Origin: Locusta migratoria
Taxonomy: Eukaryota; Arthropoda; Insecta; Orthoptera; Acrididae
DNA: 64,000 nt
NCBI GenBank assembly: GCA_026315105.1
Contig: CM048744.1
Coordinates: 352,099,168 to 352,163,167, forward strand
Reading direction: 5' to 3'
Made by a program: the position numbers and the translations under genes. Below the pieces are notes generated by a model that was not told the origin of the DNA, did not search any database, and saw only the letters and a program-made list of their open reading frames with translations. Positions 20,385 through 30,936 of this stretch are shown here, piece by piece (positions within the stretch are counted from its first letter, which is position 1; every line of letters starts with the position of its first letter).

Positions 20385-21771
20385 TCACCTCGACGGCCGC
20401 TGAGGACCGGATATCGAGGGAGCACTGCTATCGCTGTCCAGGGGCAAAGGGTCGTGGTCCATAGGTTCGACCGACGCGCCTGCCACCTCCCTGAGTTGAT
20501 CAGGAGGGGCAGTTTCCACCGCCGGTAAAGGGCCGGGCGCCCGGCAAACGGAGCGTCCCGGTGAAACAGAAGACGGCCGAGGCCGGCAACTGTTGGACGG
20601 CGCGACAGATGGGTCACGCCTCGGCGGGGAAGGAGAGGAACTCTTTTTCTTGTCAGCTCTTCTGGAAGAGTGACGGCGGGAAGAGGCAGTTGACGGTTGG
20701 GAAGCCTGAGAACGCAGAAAATCCTCACGGACGGGTTCCTTTTTCAAGGTCCGGGCATCTTGTTTAGGTGCCCGCGGTTTACTAGATGTTGAAGACTGTA
20801 CCTTAGATGCAGCAGGAGGAAGCGGGGACGTGGAACGGGCAATCTTCGGGCTGGCGGATCGCACAACTGTGTCAGCGAAAGTGAAATCACAAGTCTGGGT
20901 ACTGGAATCCTTAGTAGGTCGAGTTGAGGTGAGGACCTTACTGTATGTACCCGCTGGGAGGACAGCGGGCTTTCGACTCGCCAACAACTTTCGAGCGGCA
21001 GATGTTGATACCTTCTCCGTGACCCGAATTTGCTGAATGATTTTTTCATCCTTATATACAGGGCAGTCGCGAGAGGAAGCCGCATGGTCGCCGTTGCAGT
21101 TAAGGCAGTGAGGGGACGGAGGTGGGCAATCCCCCTCATGGGCGTCCCTACCACAAGTGACACATTTTGCTGCATGTGGGCAATGTTCACGGGTATGGTT
21201 GTACCTGTGGCATTGGTAGCAGCGCGTTGGGTTTGGAATATAAGGGCGGACTGAGATAACTTCGTACCCTGCTTTGACCTTCGACGGGAGGTCAACTCTG
21301 TCGAATGTCAAAAACACAGTACGAGTCGGTGTCAGCTGGTTATCTACCTTTTTCATCACCCTGTGGACGGCTGTCACACCCTGATCGGACATATAGGACC
21401 GGATGTCGTCATCAGACAACCCGTCAAGGGATCTCGTAAAAACTACCCCACGTGACGAGTTGAGTGTGCGGTGCGCTTCTACTTTGACTGGAAACGTGTG
21501 CAATAACGTAGTCCGGATAAGTTTCTGGGCTTGGAAAGCACTGTCCACTTCCAGCCACAATGAGCCATTGCGCTGACGCGAACAGGTTTTAACAGGGCCA
21601 GCAATTGCATCAACACCTTTCTGTATAACGAAAGGATTGACAGAATTGAAGTCTTTTCCGTCGGTGCGCGACAACAAGAAATTTCGGCAAATTAGGCAGA
21701 GTCTTCTTTTGCTGAGGCGAGTCTATCTTACGTTTCTGGGTCAATGTCAGTGAAGAAGAGAAGGAAGTCAT
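20385..21771 (-). pseudogene. I-like LINE ORF1: nucleic-acid-binding Gag-like protein (2-base frameshift)
   Basis: The start is the ATG at 21771 (MTSFSSSLTLTQKRK), conserved in the partial copy 3; copy 2 has its own start at the same place. The N-terminal 33 residues or so are in one frame and the rest, 430 codons from 21677, in another. Comparison with copies 2 and 3 places a 2-base loss (GA of GAGA, about 21670) in a VVSRTD stretch. The protein has a GVDAIAGPVKTCSRQRNG segment, an RRM-like middle and three zinc-knuckle-type clusters: CYQCHRYNHTREHC, CVTCGRDAHEGDC and CLNCNGDHAASSRDC. A Ser/Pro/Arg-rich C-terminus follows. Such proteins bind element RNA in a ribonucleoprotein particle. Confidence 0.88.
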
Positions 21772-22401
21772 TGCGGAAGTGTCCCCCGTGATTACCGGCG
21801 TCTCCGATGGCGCGCTCCTTCCTAGTGGGGGCCCTCTCCGAGGGCTTACCCGCCTTAGGTGATTGTTCACACCTCAGGTCACACCTCCCGAGAACTGACG
21901 GAGGGACCAATTGGCATGTTCGGAAGGTACCAGCTCGGGTAATCACCCCTCCCTGGGCCTGGCCTTTACCAGGGGGTACGTACGTGCCCTACTTGTCTAC
22001 CCGGGGCGGGGAATTACGCGTTACCCCGTCACCTGCTACGCATGATAATGCGTGGGTCGGCCTTCAGACACGCACAGGGAGGAAAGAAGAAGAATAGAGG
22101 AAGTGAAGAGAAAGAAGAAAAGGTGTCTCAAACGCCGAGGCGGAGACTAATGAGGAGAAGAGGGCGAGGAGAGGACAAGGAGAGAGAGACAGAAACAAAG
22201 GGTAAGAAAGGAAGGAACCAAGGAATAAGAGAAACGACAACAAGAAAACACCTGAACTCGTGAAATACGCCCGTCTCCGGGCGAAGGCATAAACCGGGAG
22301 GGAAAGTGAAGCAGCCTGGGGCAGAAGAAAGGCTGCTCCGGCTCGGGGCCCCGTGCGCGCCACACACGTACCCACAAAAGAACTGTGGGCCCCCTGGGGG
22401 G
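21772..22401 (-). promoter_or_regulatory. 5' UTR / internal promoter region of I-like copy 1
   Basis: About 630 bp precede ORF1. The extreme 5' end can fold (CCCCC-A-GGGGG), and a second small hairpin with CGCCCG/CGGGCG stems occurs near 22270 in all three copies. A long purine-rich stretch (GGAAAGAAGAAGAA in plus sense) lies at about 22080-22250. LINE promoters are normally within the 5' UTR, but no specific element could be proven. Confidence 0.45.
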
Positions 22402-22411
22402 AGGAGAAAGG

Positions 22412-22584
22412 GGGGTGGGGGGGATGTAAGGACTAGTGACGAAAGTACAGTACCTGTGATTCATTATCACGTAGGCTTCCGGAGTCAGAGTCACTTAACA
22501 TAAAAGTTTTCTGAGTGTTTTACCGCGTCAAAATTTAAGATGGCTATTACTTTAATAAGCAAAGTAGGTTATTAAAGTTCGCAA
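22412..22584. other. Short unassigned segment between I-like copy 1 and LINE copy B
   Basis: G-rich DNA next to the TSD gives way to AT-rich DNA. No feature was recognised. Confidence 0.3.
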
Positions 22585-23650
22585 ATCTATTCCATATTTC
22601 GTGATTTCCAGAAAGCTTTTGAGACCGTACCTCAAAAACCGCTTTTAATCAAATTGCGTGGTTATGGTATATCGCCCCAAATTTGCGATTGGATAGGGGA
22701 TTTCTTGTCAGGACACAGTTCGTAGTAATCGATGGTAAGGCATCGACTAAAACAGAGGTGATATCGGGCGTTCCACAGGGTAGTGTTATTAGTCCTCTGC
22801 TGTTCCTTATTTACATAATCGATTTAGCGGAAAATCTAAGTAGCCTTCTTAGGTTGTTTGCAGATGACGCCGTCATTCAGCGTCTAGTAAAATCATCTGA
22901 AGATCAAAACCAACTGCAGAACGATGTAAATAAGATATCACTATCGTGTAAAAATTGGCAATTGACTCTAAATAATGAGAAGTGTGAAGTCGTCCACATG
23001 AGTACAAAAAGAAATCCGTTAAACTTTCTTTACAAGATAAATCAATCAAAAGTGAAGGCCGTAAACTCCACAAAATACCTAGGAACTATTACTTCAGACT
23101 TAAATTGGAAAGAACACATAGATAATATCGTGGGAAAGGCGAACCAGAGATTGCGTTTTATTGGCAGAATCCTTAAAACATGCAACAGAACTAAACAGAA
23201 ACTGCATACACTACGCTCGTCCGTCCATTTTTGGAGTATTGCAGCCTAGTGTGGGATCCTTATCAGGTGGGTTTGACGGAGGACCTTGAAAGAGTCCAAA
23301 GAAGGGCAGCTAGTTTCGTATTGTCACGATACAGGGGAGACATCGTTGCGGTAATGATACAGGATCTGGGATGGAAATCATTACAACAACGGCGCTTATC
23401 GCTGCGGCGTGGGCTACTTGCGAAACTCCAATCGCCAACATTCTCCTCCGAATGCGAAAATATATTGTTGACTCCCACTTACATAGGTAGAAATGATCAT
23501 CAGAATAAAATACGAGAAATCTGAGCTCGAACGGAGAGATTTAGGTGTTCTTTCTTCCCGCGCGCTATTCGAGAATGGAATGAGAGATAAATAGTATAAG
23601 CACTTAAATGTGATTTGCAGAGTATCCCATGTAGATGTAGGTAGAAGTAA
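22585..23650 (+). pseudogene. TAGATG-tailed LINE, copy B (RT to 3' end)
   Basis: The translation starts at FRDFQKAFETVPQKPLLIKLRGYGI, passes GVPQGSVISPLLFLIYI and FADDAVIQRL (catalytic RT motif), then NWQLTLNNEKCEVVHMS and, after a frameshift near 23215, FLEYCSLVWDPYQVGL, ERVQRRAASFVL and SPTFSSECENILLTPTYIGRN. The 3' end is ATGTAGATGTAGG. The upstream endonuclease and ORF1 are missing. Lesions include a lost base near 22700 and the break near 23215. This is the same family as copies C, D and E. Confidence 0.8.
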
Positions 23651-25436
23651 CCATTTTACATTACGACGCGGTACAACACCCAGAAAACGTTTGACAAGTA
23701 TTTATGAAGTACTAACTCTAGACACTTGTTGATGGATGATTGTACCAATATGACACCAACCAGAAACAACAAGTGATAAATCACAGGCATCAGCGAATAT
23801 ATGGAATGGAGTCTAGTGAACAGGGATCCTTGGACGGGCCAGGTATGTTTGATGAGCATTAGTCAGTGAGGGGTGACAAGCTTAAAGAGAATTGGCTGTA
23901 CCACTAAAGAGGAAATTATTTGGCAGAAGTGTTGATGTTATTAAGTGTTAAAATATTAACACAGGATGAGTGACAAAAGCTGTAGAGTGTGTTTGCTGAT
24001 AACGAGCAAGAACTAGAGGTCACTGGAGAGAGAGAGATAAGATAGTCAACTTTGTGAGGACAGTGCGTTTAAATCTAAGGATCTATCCTGTGGCAAAAGG
24101 GATGATGTTGGGTAAAGACGAAATGTGAGAGGTACCATGTACAGAATACTGTCAGACAAGGGAACTGAGCAGTAGAAATTTTGAGTGATGTGGATGTAAA
24201 ATCCTAGCAACAGAATTATACGCAGAACAGGAAATATTAAATATGAGTAATAACAGTGATCAGTGGAAGTAAGTGGCAGTAGTAAATTGTAGGGTTTTGT
24301 TGATATGAAGTTAAATTTGGATAATTCTAGTGTAAAAAACAATTTAAGAGTAGAAGTGGAAGAAGTCAATCACAAAACTTGGTATTGAACTCAGAATATC
24401 AGTAACTTACAATCGGGGTTGAATAGTAACATTAACGGTTTAAGAATCTGACAATTTAATTATGAAATGTTTATACGAAAAGACTGTCTGAAAGTGGCCA
24501 GTGTCGAAGAGTTAAGACAACTATTAAGTCAGACAGTTTAAAGCATTTTACCTTCCCAACATTTGAAACCAACGTGTTACAACTAATTTATTAGGGCAAC
24601 TACCTACTGTTACAGTAAGTGGGCAAAATTTTGAATACTAATACCTTCTCTAAGAAATGTGAAACAATACCCAATAAAGCGGTCTTACAATTTTAAAAAA
24701 AAAAAAAAATAAAAAAAATAAAAAAAAAATTCCTAAGTTCTGGATTCTTAAGAAATTCTCAAAACTGGCCAAAATAATTTCAGAAACGTGCAATTAAACA
24801 TGCGTAAATTTCACCATTTTCCCCACATGGAAATGAGAGAAAAGCGAGAAGGACAAAATTTACCGATTATGTTTCAACTATTGTAGAATAACTACAAGTT
24901 TTAAATCATCTTTAGTCAGTACAGAACGCTTATGAAGAAAAAGCTACACGAATAGAGGAAAGAAAATAATTACTTACTGCTCTCCAAAGTAGCTGATGGA
25001 TAGATGCAATTAGCTAGGAGGACCAGAAGTCAAGGCCAGGACATTTGTTCCTCTCCTTCAACCGGAAGCAGCACTGTCAAAAGTGGCCGCCAACTAGCTG
25101 ACGTGCTTGTCCAAATCAGAAGTAACGCCTGTAAGCAATCAAAATCAGAACAAATACATTTATACATGTAAACATTTTATTATGAAGAAAAGGATTGTAA
25201 GTTGACAATTAACAACGAATAAACTATAGAAAACTTTGGAAATCTTAATATTAATACGTGTATATGAAAATTGAATTAACGATTTTTAATCTTAATCATA
25301 CATAGAGGCCAATGAAACTTACATATTCGAAAGGTAGGTAGCCACCCAAATGTGCTCAGAATAAGTTGTGTAGATGGTAAAAAGGTAAATGCTGTCATAA
25401 ATGCTACCTATGTTTGAGGCCGGAGTCGTCAATATT
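23651..25436. other. Unassigned AT-rich DNA with an A-rich tract at 24686-24731
   Basis: The region has many purine-rich plus-strand stretches and no supported exon or terminus. The A-rich tract (mostly A with isolated T) could be an old retroposon tail, but no body was recognised upstream. Confidence 0.35.
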
Positions 25437-26990
25437 TTGATTTGTTTTAGGGCGTACAACTGCTGAGGTTATTAGCGCCCAACACTGCCCATAGTAAAAT
25501 CGAACCGGGGTTAGAACTTAAATGGCTTTCGCCATATTTGCACGATGTATAAAAAGTAAAACTATTAGCAGAATGTGGATCATCAGCTAAAATGTCAGAC
25601 ATAAATAAATGAAATGCAGCAACCAGTTGCTTGTCGTTATTTATTTTGAACTTCAAAGACCGGTTTCGGACCCTTGAGTGCCCTTCTTCTGGTCTATTTT
25701 TGTACTGATGCTTAATAGATAAACATGCTACTAGTTGGATCAACGCTAAGTTAGCGTTGATCCAACTAGTAGCATGTTTATCTATTAAGCATCAGTACAA
25801 AAATAGACCAGAAGAAGGGCACTCAAGGGTCCGAAACCGGTCGTTGAAGTTCAAAATAAATAACGACAAGCAACTGGTTGCTGCATTTCATTTATTTATA
25901 AACTTAACAGTTGCTGTAATGGATAAAACACTTCAAATATCAGACATTTCAAATGGTAAACATAGATCATGGCGGAGACGATTAAAAAAACTGAAATTGC
26001 ACTAAAAGACGGTACACAGTAAAAGGTTCATCACAGTTCACATAAGGGAGCATGATCACCACGAAGTAAATACTGGTGGCTATAACGGCAGTGGCCAATA
26101 CGAAGCCAGGCCAGAACAATCTCCTCTCGGCGAGAGGGTCGAGATGACGTTGACCAGAGATCAGGCACAGGTTTAATGGCTCGCAATTTGTTCCCTGACA
26201 GGGATGACCAGTGTAAATACCAACGGGAGATAATACGCTGGGAGACACCAGCGCGGAGATCAGAGGTAGTACAAAAGGTAGATAGCCGAGGAAGGAGAAC
26301 TGCCTCCTTGGCAGCCGTATCCGCAGACTCATTCCCCAACACTCCCACGTGGCCAGGGACCCACAGAAACGTCACAGTAGTTCCGCTCGTTGAAAGAGAA
26401 GTAAGGCAATCGCGGATGCTTTGTACCAGGGGATGGACAGGATATAGCGTGCGAAGGCTCAACAGTGCACTCAAGAGTCCGAGCAAATGACAGTGTTATT
26501 GAGCGAGTTTCGCCGGACGTATTGGGTGGCTTGATATAATGCATACAGCTCAGCTGTAAAAATGGACCTCCACACAGGAAGACGATATTTAAGAGAGACG
26601 TTGCCAAGTACAAAGGCGCACCATCACCCTGGTCTGTCTTTGAGCCATCAGTGTAGATGAACAAATTGTCATCAAATTTGAACCAGAGTGCGAGAAATTC
26701 TCTCCGGTAAACGAAACTAGGTGTGGAGTCCTTTGGAAGAGAATGAAGGTCCAAGTTAACACAGACTTTGGGGCTTCGCCACGGTGGAGAGGTGCTCTCT
26801 CCAGTCGAGAAAATAGCAGGCATTGTAACGCCGAGCTGGCCAAGTAACGAACGCAAGCGCACTCCCGGTGGTAGCAGAGCAGACGAGAGTCGTCAAGTTG
26901 ACAACGCCGTAGCCCGCGGCGACAGTGGTCGGCTAGGCCGAGCTGACACTTGAGATTCCAATGTACTGTACATTCAGACAAGTGCACACG
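25437..26990 (-). pseudogene. Diverged I-like LINE fragment (RNase H to 3' UTR), split by a palindrome
   Basis: In minus sense the fragment enters in the post-RT region (ALLPPGVRLRSLLGQLG-like). RNase H follows with FIYTDGSKTDQGDG, then FLWVPGHVGVLGNESADTAAKEA, the LWSTSSRPSRREEIVLAWLRIGHCRYSH tail and a CEL zinc-finger remnant. Near 25437-25500 it has the conserved 3' UTR text shared with copy 1 (TTAGGGCG.ACAACT...ATTAGCGCCC). Several frame changes are present. Homology resumes across the palindromic insertion at 25602-25939, so it was inserted before that palindrome. Confidence 0.8.
25602..25939. mobile_element. Palindromic (foldback) insertion: 148-bp arms, 1-bp centre, 7-bp TSD
   Basis: 25602-25749 and 25751-25898 are reverse complements with a single mismatch (CAAAG vs CAACG) around a one-base centre at 25750. 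Another 41 bp follows the right arm. TCAGACA at 25595-25601 is repeated at 25940-25946, and removing the insertion restores alignment with the LINE 3' region of copy 1, so the borders are well supported. Each arm contains ACCGGTTTCGG and an AATAAAT-type motif outwards of it. There is no coding capacity. The matched open frames on opposite strands are a by-product of the palindrome. Confidence 0.85.
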
Positions 26991-27290
26991 CCATGCTGAC
27001 TATTTTAATTTGTAATCAATTTCGTTTTTGGAGATATGATTCCAACAGAAAACATTAACTTCGGAAAGCTAACTGGTCGCAGTAATATGCTGCACTTACG
27101 TTTAAATTACGCATTTTTTTTCTCACTTAAACGCAGCGATAAAGGTCGTTCCACTATCATCTTACACGCTGACAGTTCTTCTTTAAAAAACTATAAATGA
27201 AGTTAACGTAAACTTTAAGCTACTGTTAAAATATCTTATTACTGAGTTAGTATTTTGCTTAATTTGGTCCACTGCATTGTATTAAAAACA
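26991..27290. other. Unassigned AT-rich DNA
   Basis: No supported feature was seen. Confidence 0.4.
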
Positions 27291-27299
27291 AAACCGTCA

Positions 27300-28179
27300 C
27301 GTTATAGGAAAAAAAGACATAGGGAATCTGTTTTTCAGTGCAATCAAAGATTCCTCCTCTTGAATAAGTCTCGGAATTAAACTTTTTTCTTCCACAGTCA
27401 TCATGAACAGCTGCTTACGTCCACATGCATACCGGACTTTAAAGTCCATTACCGCAGCAACATGTTTTCGCCATCTCTTCCTGTCTCGCGCTGTTTCCTT
27501 CCAGTCGCCTTCAGTACCTAGGCTCCTCAAATCGGCCTTCACATTGTCTTCCCATGTACGCCTCGGCCTCCCCACAGGACGTTTTCCCTCTAGTGCCCTA
27601 CCAGTACTGTGCGCGCTGCCCTGCCTTCATCCATTCTTGCTACGTGACCCGCCCATCGCAGTCTACGTCATTTAATAACACTATGTTAGGGCTTGAATAC
27701 AGTTCGTGAACCTCTTAGTTATACAGGTTTCGCCACTTCCCACTAAAGTCATCCCTTTTTGCTCCGAAAATTTTCCTCAGATTTTGTTTTCAAATGTCCG
27801 AAACGGTTTTTCATTTTTCAAAGTGAGACACTAAGTCTCACACCCATACAGCACAACTGGAAGAATAGTTTTGTACATTCTGATCTTTAAATTTCCAGAC
27901 AATAAGCGTGATGAGAGTAATCTATTCAGTGAGAGGTAGCACGGTTATCCAGCCCGTAATCTTTTTCTCATGGCGGATTCAATCTCCTTTCTCGACGTAA
28001 TCTCCACACCTAACACTTAAACAAGTTCACTACTTCAGAATGCATGTAACCAACTCCTAACATTTCCTGATCTACGGCTGTTGACATTCTAGTAGTAACC
28101 AAGTATTTCGTTTTGTCTTCACTAGCCTTGATTAACGCATTCGCATGTGCTGTTACAAGTTCTTTCCTATCGCTAATGA
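27300..28179 (-). pseudogene. RTE/Jockey-like LINE, 3' portion (interrupted by LINE copy C)
   Basis: In minus sense, about 28150-28080 has NALIKASEDKTKYLVTTR, the segment after the RT catalytic box. The end at 27575-27300 has MGRPRRTWEDNVKADLRSLG, EGDWKETARDRKRWR, the usual C-terminus of these polyproteins. Stops and frameshifts lie between. The upstream half of the same copy is at 29462-30000, separated by an inserted TAGATG-tailed LINE. Confidence 0.7.
27727..27886 (-). repeat. Source segment of a local inverted duplication
   Basis: This roughly 160-bp segment of the RTE-like LINE recurs in reverse complement at 28228-28388 with only a few differences. Confidence 0.8.
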
Positions 28180-28227
28180 TTTAATTGCGTGGTTATGGTA
28201 TATCGCCACAAATTTGCGATTGGATAG

Positions 28228-28402
28228 AATGTACAAATGTACAAAACTATTCTTCCGGTTGTGCTGTATGGGTGTGAGACTTAGTGTCTCACTTTGCAAA
28301 ATGAAAAACCGTTTCGGACATTTGAAAACAAAATCTGAGGAAAATTTTCGGAGCAAAAAGGGATGACTTTAGTGGGAAGTGGCGAAAACTGCATAAGCAA
28401 GA
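28228..28402 (+). repeat. Inverted-duplication filler inside LINE copy C
   Basis: Copy C should read from GATTGGATAG directly into GGGATTTCTTGTCAG...GTTCGTAG, as in copies B and D. Instead, about 175 bp is present that is the reverse complement of 27727-27886 (CR1/RTE-like text LFFRLCCMGVRLSVSLCKMKNRFGH in translation). It replaces about 35 bp of LINE. Confidence 0.75.
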
Positions 28403-28763
28403 GGTTCGTAGTAATCGATGGTAAGGCATCGACTAAACCAGAAGTGATATCGGGCGTTCCACAGGGTAGTATTATTGGTCCTCTGCTGTTCCTTATTTAC
28501 ATAAACCATTTGGGAGAAAATCTAAGTAACTCTCTTAGGTTGTTTGCAAATGACGCCGTCATTTACCGTCAAGTAAAATCTGAAGACTAAAAACTGCAGA
28601 ACGATCTAAATAAGATATTACTATGGTGTAAAAATTGGCAATTGACTCTAAATAATGAGAAGTGTGAAGTCGTCCACATGAGTACGAAAAGAAATTCTTT
28701 AAACTTTGTTTACAAGCTAAATTAATCAAAAGTGAAGGCCCTAAAGTCCACAAAATACCTAGG

Positions 28764-28864
28764 TTTTTTTGTTTTAGGGCGCACAACTTCTATGCTCATT
28801 AGCGCCCAGCCAAGAACATAGATTCGCTAAGATCTCAAAAATTAAAAAAGTGGTGACTGTCAGA
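28764..28864 (-). mobile_element. 101-bp, severely 5'-truncated I-like LINE insertion with 14-bp TSD
   Basis: ACAAAATACCTAGG at 28750-28763 is repeated exactly at 28865-28878. The inserted bases are the 3' UTR of the I-like family (TTTTAGGGCGCACAACTTCT and ATTAGCGCCCAGCC as in copy 1) with a short T-run on the left as the A tail in minus sense. Confidence 0.88.
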
Positions 28865-29461
28865 ACAAAATACCTAGGAATTACTATTACTTCAGACAAA
28901 CTGGAAAGAACACGTAGATAATGTCGTGGGAAAAGCGAACCAGAGGCTGCGTTTTATTAGTAGAACCCTTAAAATATGCCACAGAACTACAAAAGAAACT
29001 GCATACACTACGCTTGTCCGTCCATTTTTGGAGTATTGCAGCCCAGTGTGGGATCCTTATCAGGTGGGTTTGACGGAGGACATTGAAAGAGTCCAAAGAA
29101 GTGCAGCTCGTTTCGTATTGTCACGATACAGGGGGGACAGTGTTACGGAAATGATACAGGATCTGGGATGGGAATCATTACAACAACGGCGCTTATCACT
29201 GCGGCGTGGGCTACTTATACTCCAATCGCCAACATTCTCCTCAGAATGCGAAAATATATTGTTGAGTTCCATTTACATAGGTAGAAAAGATCATCAGAAT
29301 AAAATACGAGAAATCAAAGCTCGAACCGAGAGATTCAGGTGGTCTTTCTTCCCGCGCGCTATTCGAGAATGGAATGGGAGGTAAATAGTGTAACGGTGGT
29401 TCGATGAACCCTCTGTCAGGCACTTAAATGTGATTTGCAGAGTATCCCATGTAGATGTAGA

Positions 29462-30000
29462 TGTTTAGATCATCTGCATACCCTAATATCTTAATATTTC
29501 CATTTAATTCCACCCCCTCTGAAGCATCTGCTGCTATTCGCACAATATATTTTAGGAGTTGAAAAGTAACGAGACAGAGCATCTCCTTGCTTGAGACCAT
29601 TCTTAATTTCGAATTCTTCGGACTCCAATATTTCTCCAAGCGCACTCTGTCTTCTGTGTTCTTCAAACTCTATTCTATAGGCCTAACATACTTCTTTGGT
29701 ATTCCAAGTTCCAAAAACGTTCTGTACAATTTTATTCGCAATACTGAATCCTATGATTTTGTAAAATCTATGAAAATAATTTAACGCGAGATAAATATTT
29801 GGTCAATAGTAGATGTGTTCCTCCGAAAGCCAGCTTGGTAGTCCCCTACAATTTCATCTGCATATGGTGTAAAAGTCTGCTTAGCAGAATATTCGAGAAA
29901 ATTCTGAAACATATTGATAATAGCGATATCAGTCTATAATTACCACATTATGCCCGTATGAAACAAATTGTTTAACTTTTGTTCGCATTACAATCTTGTT
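29462..30000 (-). pseudogene. RTE/Jockey-like LINE, RT portion (5' half of the split copy)
   Basis: In minus sense, about 29940-29790 reads YRGISLLDTAYKIFSRIL-like text and then a GDYQAGFRRNTSTIDQIF block. At 29666-29470 it reads NGLKQGDALS-like text, IAADASEGVELNGNIKILGYADDLNI, with the YADD catalytic box right at the insertion border. It joins in sequence order to 28179-27300. Stops and frame changes occur throughout. Confidence 0.65.
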
Positions 30001-30752
30001 TCACTTACTTGACAAGACAATTTAGGAGGAATGCAACAATACTTTGTTTCATCCATAAAGATAAACTAAAAGGCATAATCTTAAACATGAAACCTATAAT
30101 ATATCCTACTGCCTCTGCATCCCACACAGTATCTAAAATATATTTTGCTCACTGTTAACAGTGAATTATGTATCTCCTAATTGACAGTGAAGTGTCACGT
30201 ATTTTCTTCCACCCATTTTGAAACGTAACCAGTTTTAGTATGAACTGAAGACTGACATTACTGCATCAAGATACACAGTGCTTTCCTACTGGCTAGTCAA
30301 TGAATTTTCCACTTTTAACAGTTTTTAGAAAATCTTTGTTCGTTATGTCTGTACACCTTTCTACATACGAAAATAAGGCTACAGTACGTTCCTAAAATAG
30401 TTATATACGGATCCACGATCACATTCTATTAGCAAAAGTCCGGGTAACATAGCTGAACATACATGTGAAAAAACGCTGCACGCTTAACAGAATGCTTTAC
30501 TTACGTTGCGTTTTATATTCGACTGTAGCCACGACCCTGACCTACAATTTTCCTAGAGTCTAGTGTGGCACAATTCCAGTATAAAGTCGTAAAAAACATA
30601 CACCGCAAACGCTCATCAACAAACGGTTCCATACAGTCACGGGCACAAAGTGGGCCTTAAGGCAACGTTGCCGTATTTCAACTCTCCGGCCTCTGATAAA
30701 GACGACCGTGTGTCGTCTAGAAGAACTTCTCCATCAAGCATTAAATTTCTCT

Positions 30753-30755
<3 letters not shown>
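30001..30755. other. Unassigned DNA
   Basis: No supported feature was seen before the trinucleotide array. Confidence 0.35.
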
Positions 30756-30799
<44 letters not shown>

Positions 30800-30800
30800 T
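30756..30800. repeat. (AAT)n microsatellite
   Basis: About 45 bases of uninterrupted trinucleotide. On the minus strand it produces a poly-Leu run in an open frame that is not a gene. Confidence 0.95.
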
Positions 30801-30936
30801 CATCAATAATATAAAGTGCTACTAACTTCTGCCCTGCGCAGCGACCAGTTAATATGGTAGGCCTATAAATGAAAAACTTATTGAGAGAGATCATCATTCT
30901 ATAGACATTCGTATTTTAATGAAAGTCCAGCTCCAG

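Larger units (their letters stand above)
16496..22401 (-). mobile_element. Near-complete I-clade-like LINE (copy 1), about 5.9 kb, with 10-bp TSD
   Basis: AGGAGAAAGG at 16486-16495 is repeated exactly at 22402-22411. Between them, in minus sense, are a 5' UTR of about 630 bp beginning in a C/G-rich CCCCCAGGGGGCCC stretch, ORF1 (21771-20385), ORF2 (20335-16652), a short 3' UTR and a 19-base A tail (T-run 16496-16514). The 5' start coincides with the 5' starts of the two other copies in the window, so it is full length. ORF1 with zinc knuckles plus ORF2 with endonuclease, RT and RNase H is the I-clade arrangement. Its two visible lesions are one nonsense codon in ORF2 and a 2-base loss in ORF1. 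Confidence 0.9.
28180..29461 (+). pseudogene. TAGATG-tailed LINE, copy C (5'-truncated, nested)
   Basis: The copy begins at LRGYGISPQICDW (28180-28225), then is interrupted by an inverted filler from the neighbouring LINE. It resumes at FVVIDGKASTKPEVISGVPQGSIIGPLLFLIYINHL, with FANDAVIYR replacing the catalytic FADD. After a 101-bp I-like tail insertion, 28926-29384 is open for 152 codons (GKANQRLRFISRTL, PFLEYCSPVWDPYQ, FFPRAIREWNGR). It ends GTAGATGTAGATG at 29461. It was inserted into the RTE-like LINE on the opposite strand. The Asp-to-Asn change in the RT box and the insertions make it inactive. Confidence 0.82.

Noticed and set aside
22064..22503. Several frames over the 5' UTR of the I-like LINE
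   Set aside because: They arise from purine/pyrimidine-rich UTR sequence and differ between the three copies.
25447..26005. Two matching frames on opposite strands (start MIQLVACLSIKHQYKNR)
   Set aside because: Identical because they are the two arms of the palindrome. No coding evidence.
30637..30897. 86-codon frame with poly-Leu
   Set aside because: It is produced by the (AAT)n microsatellite read on the minus strand.
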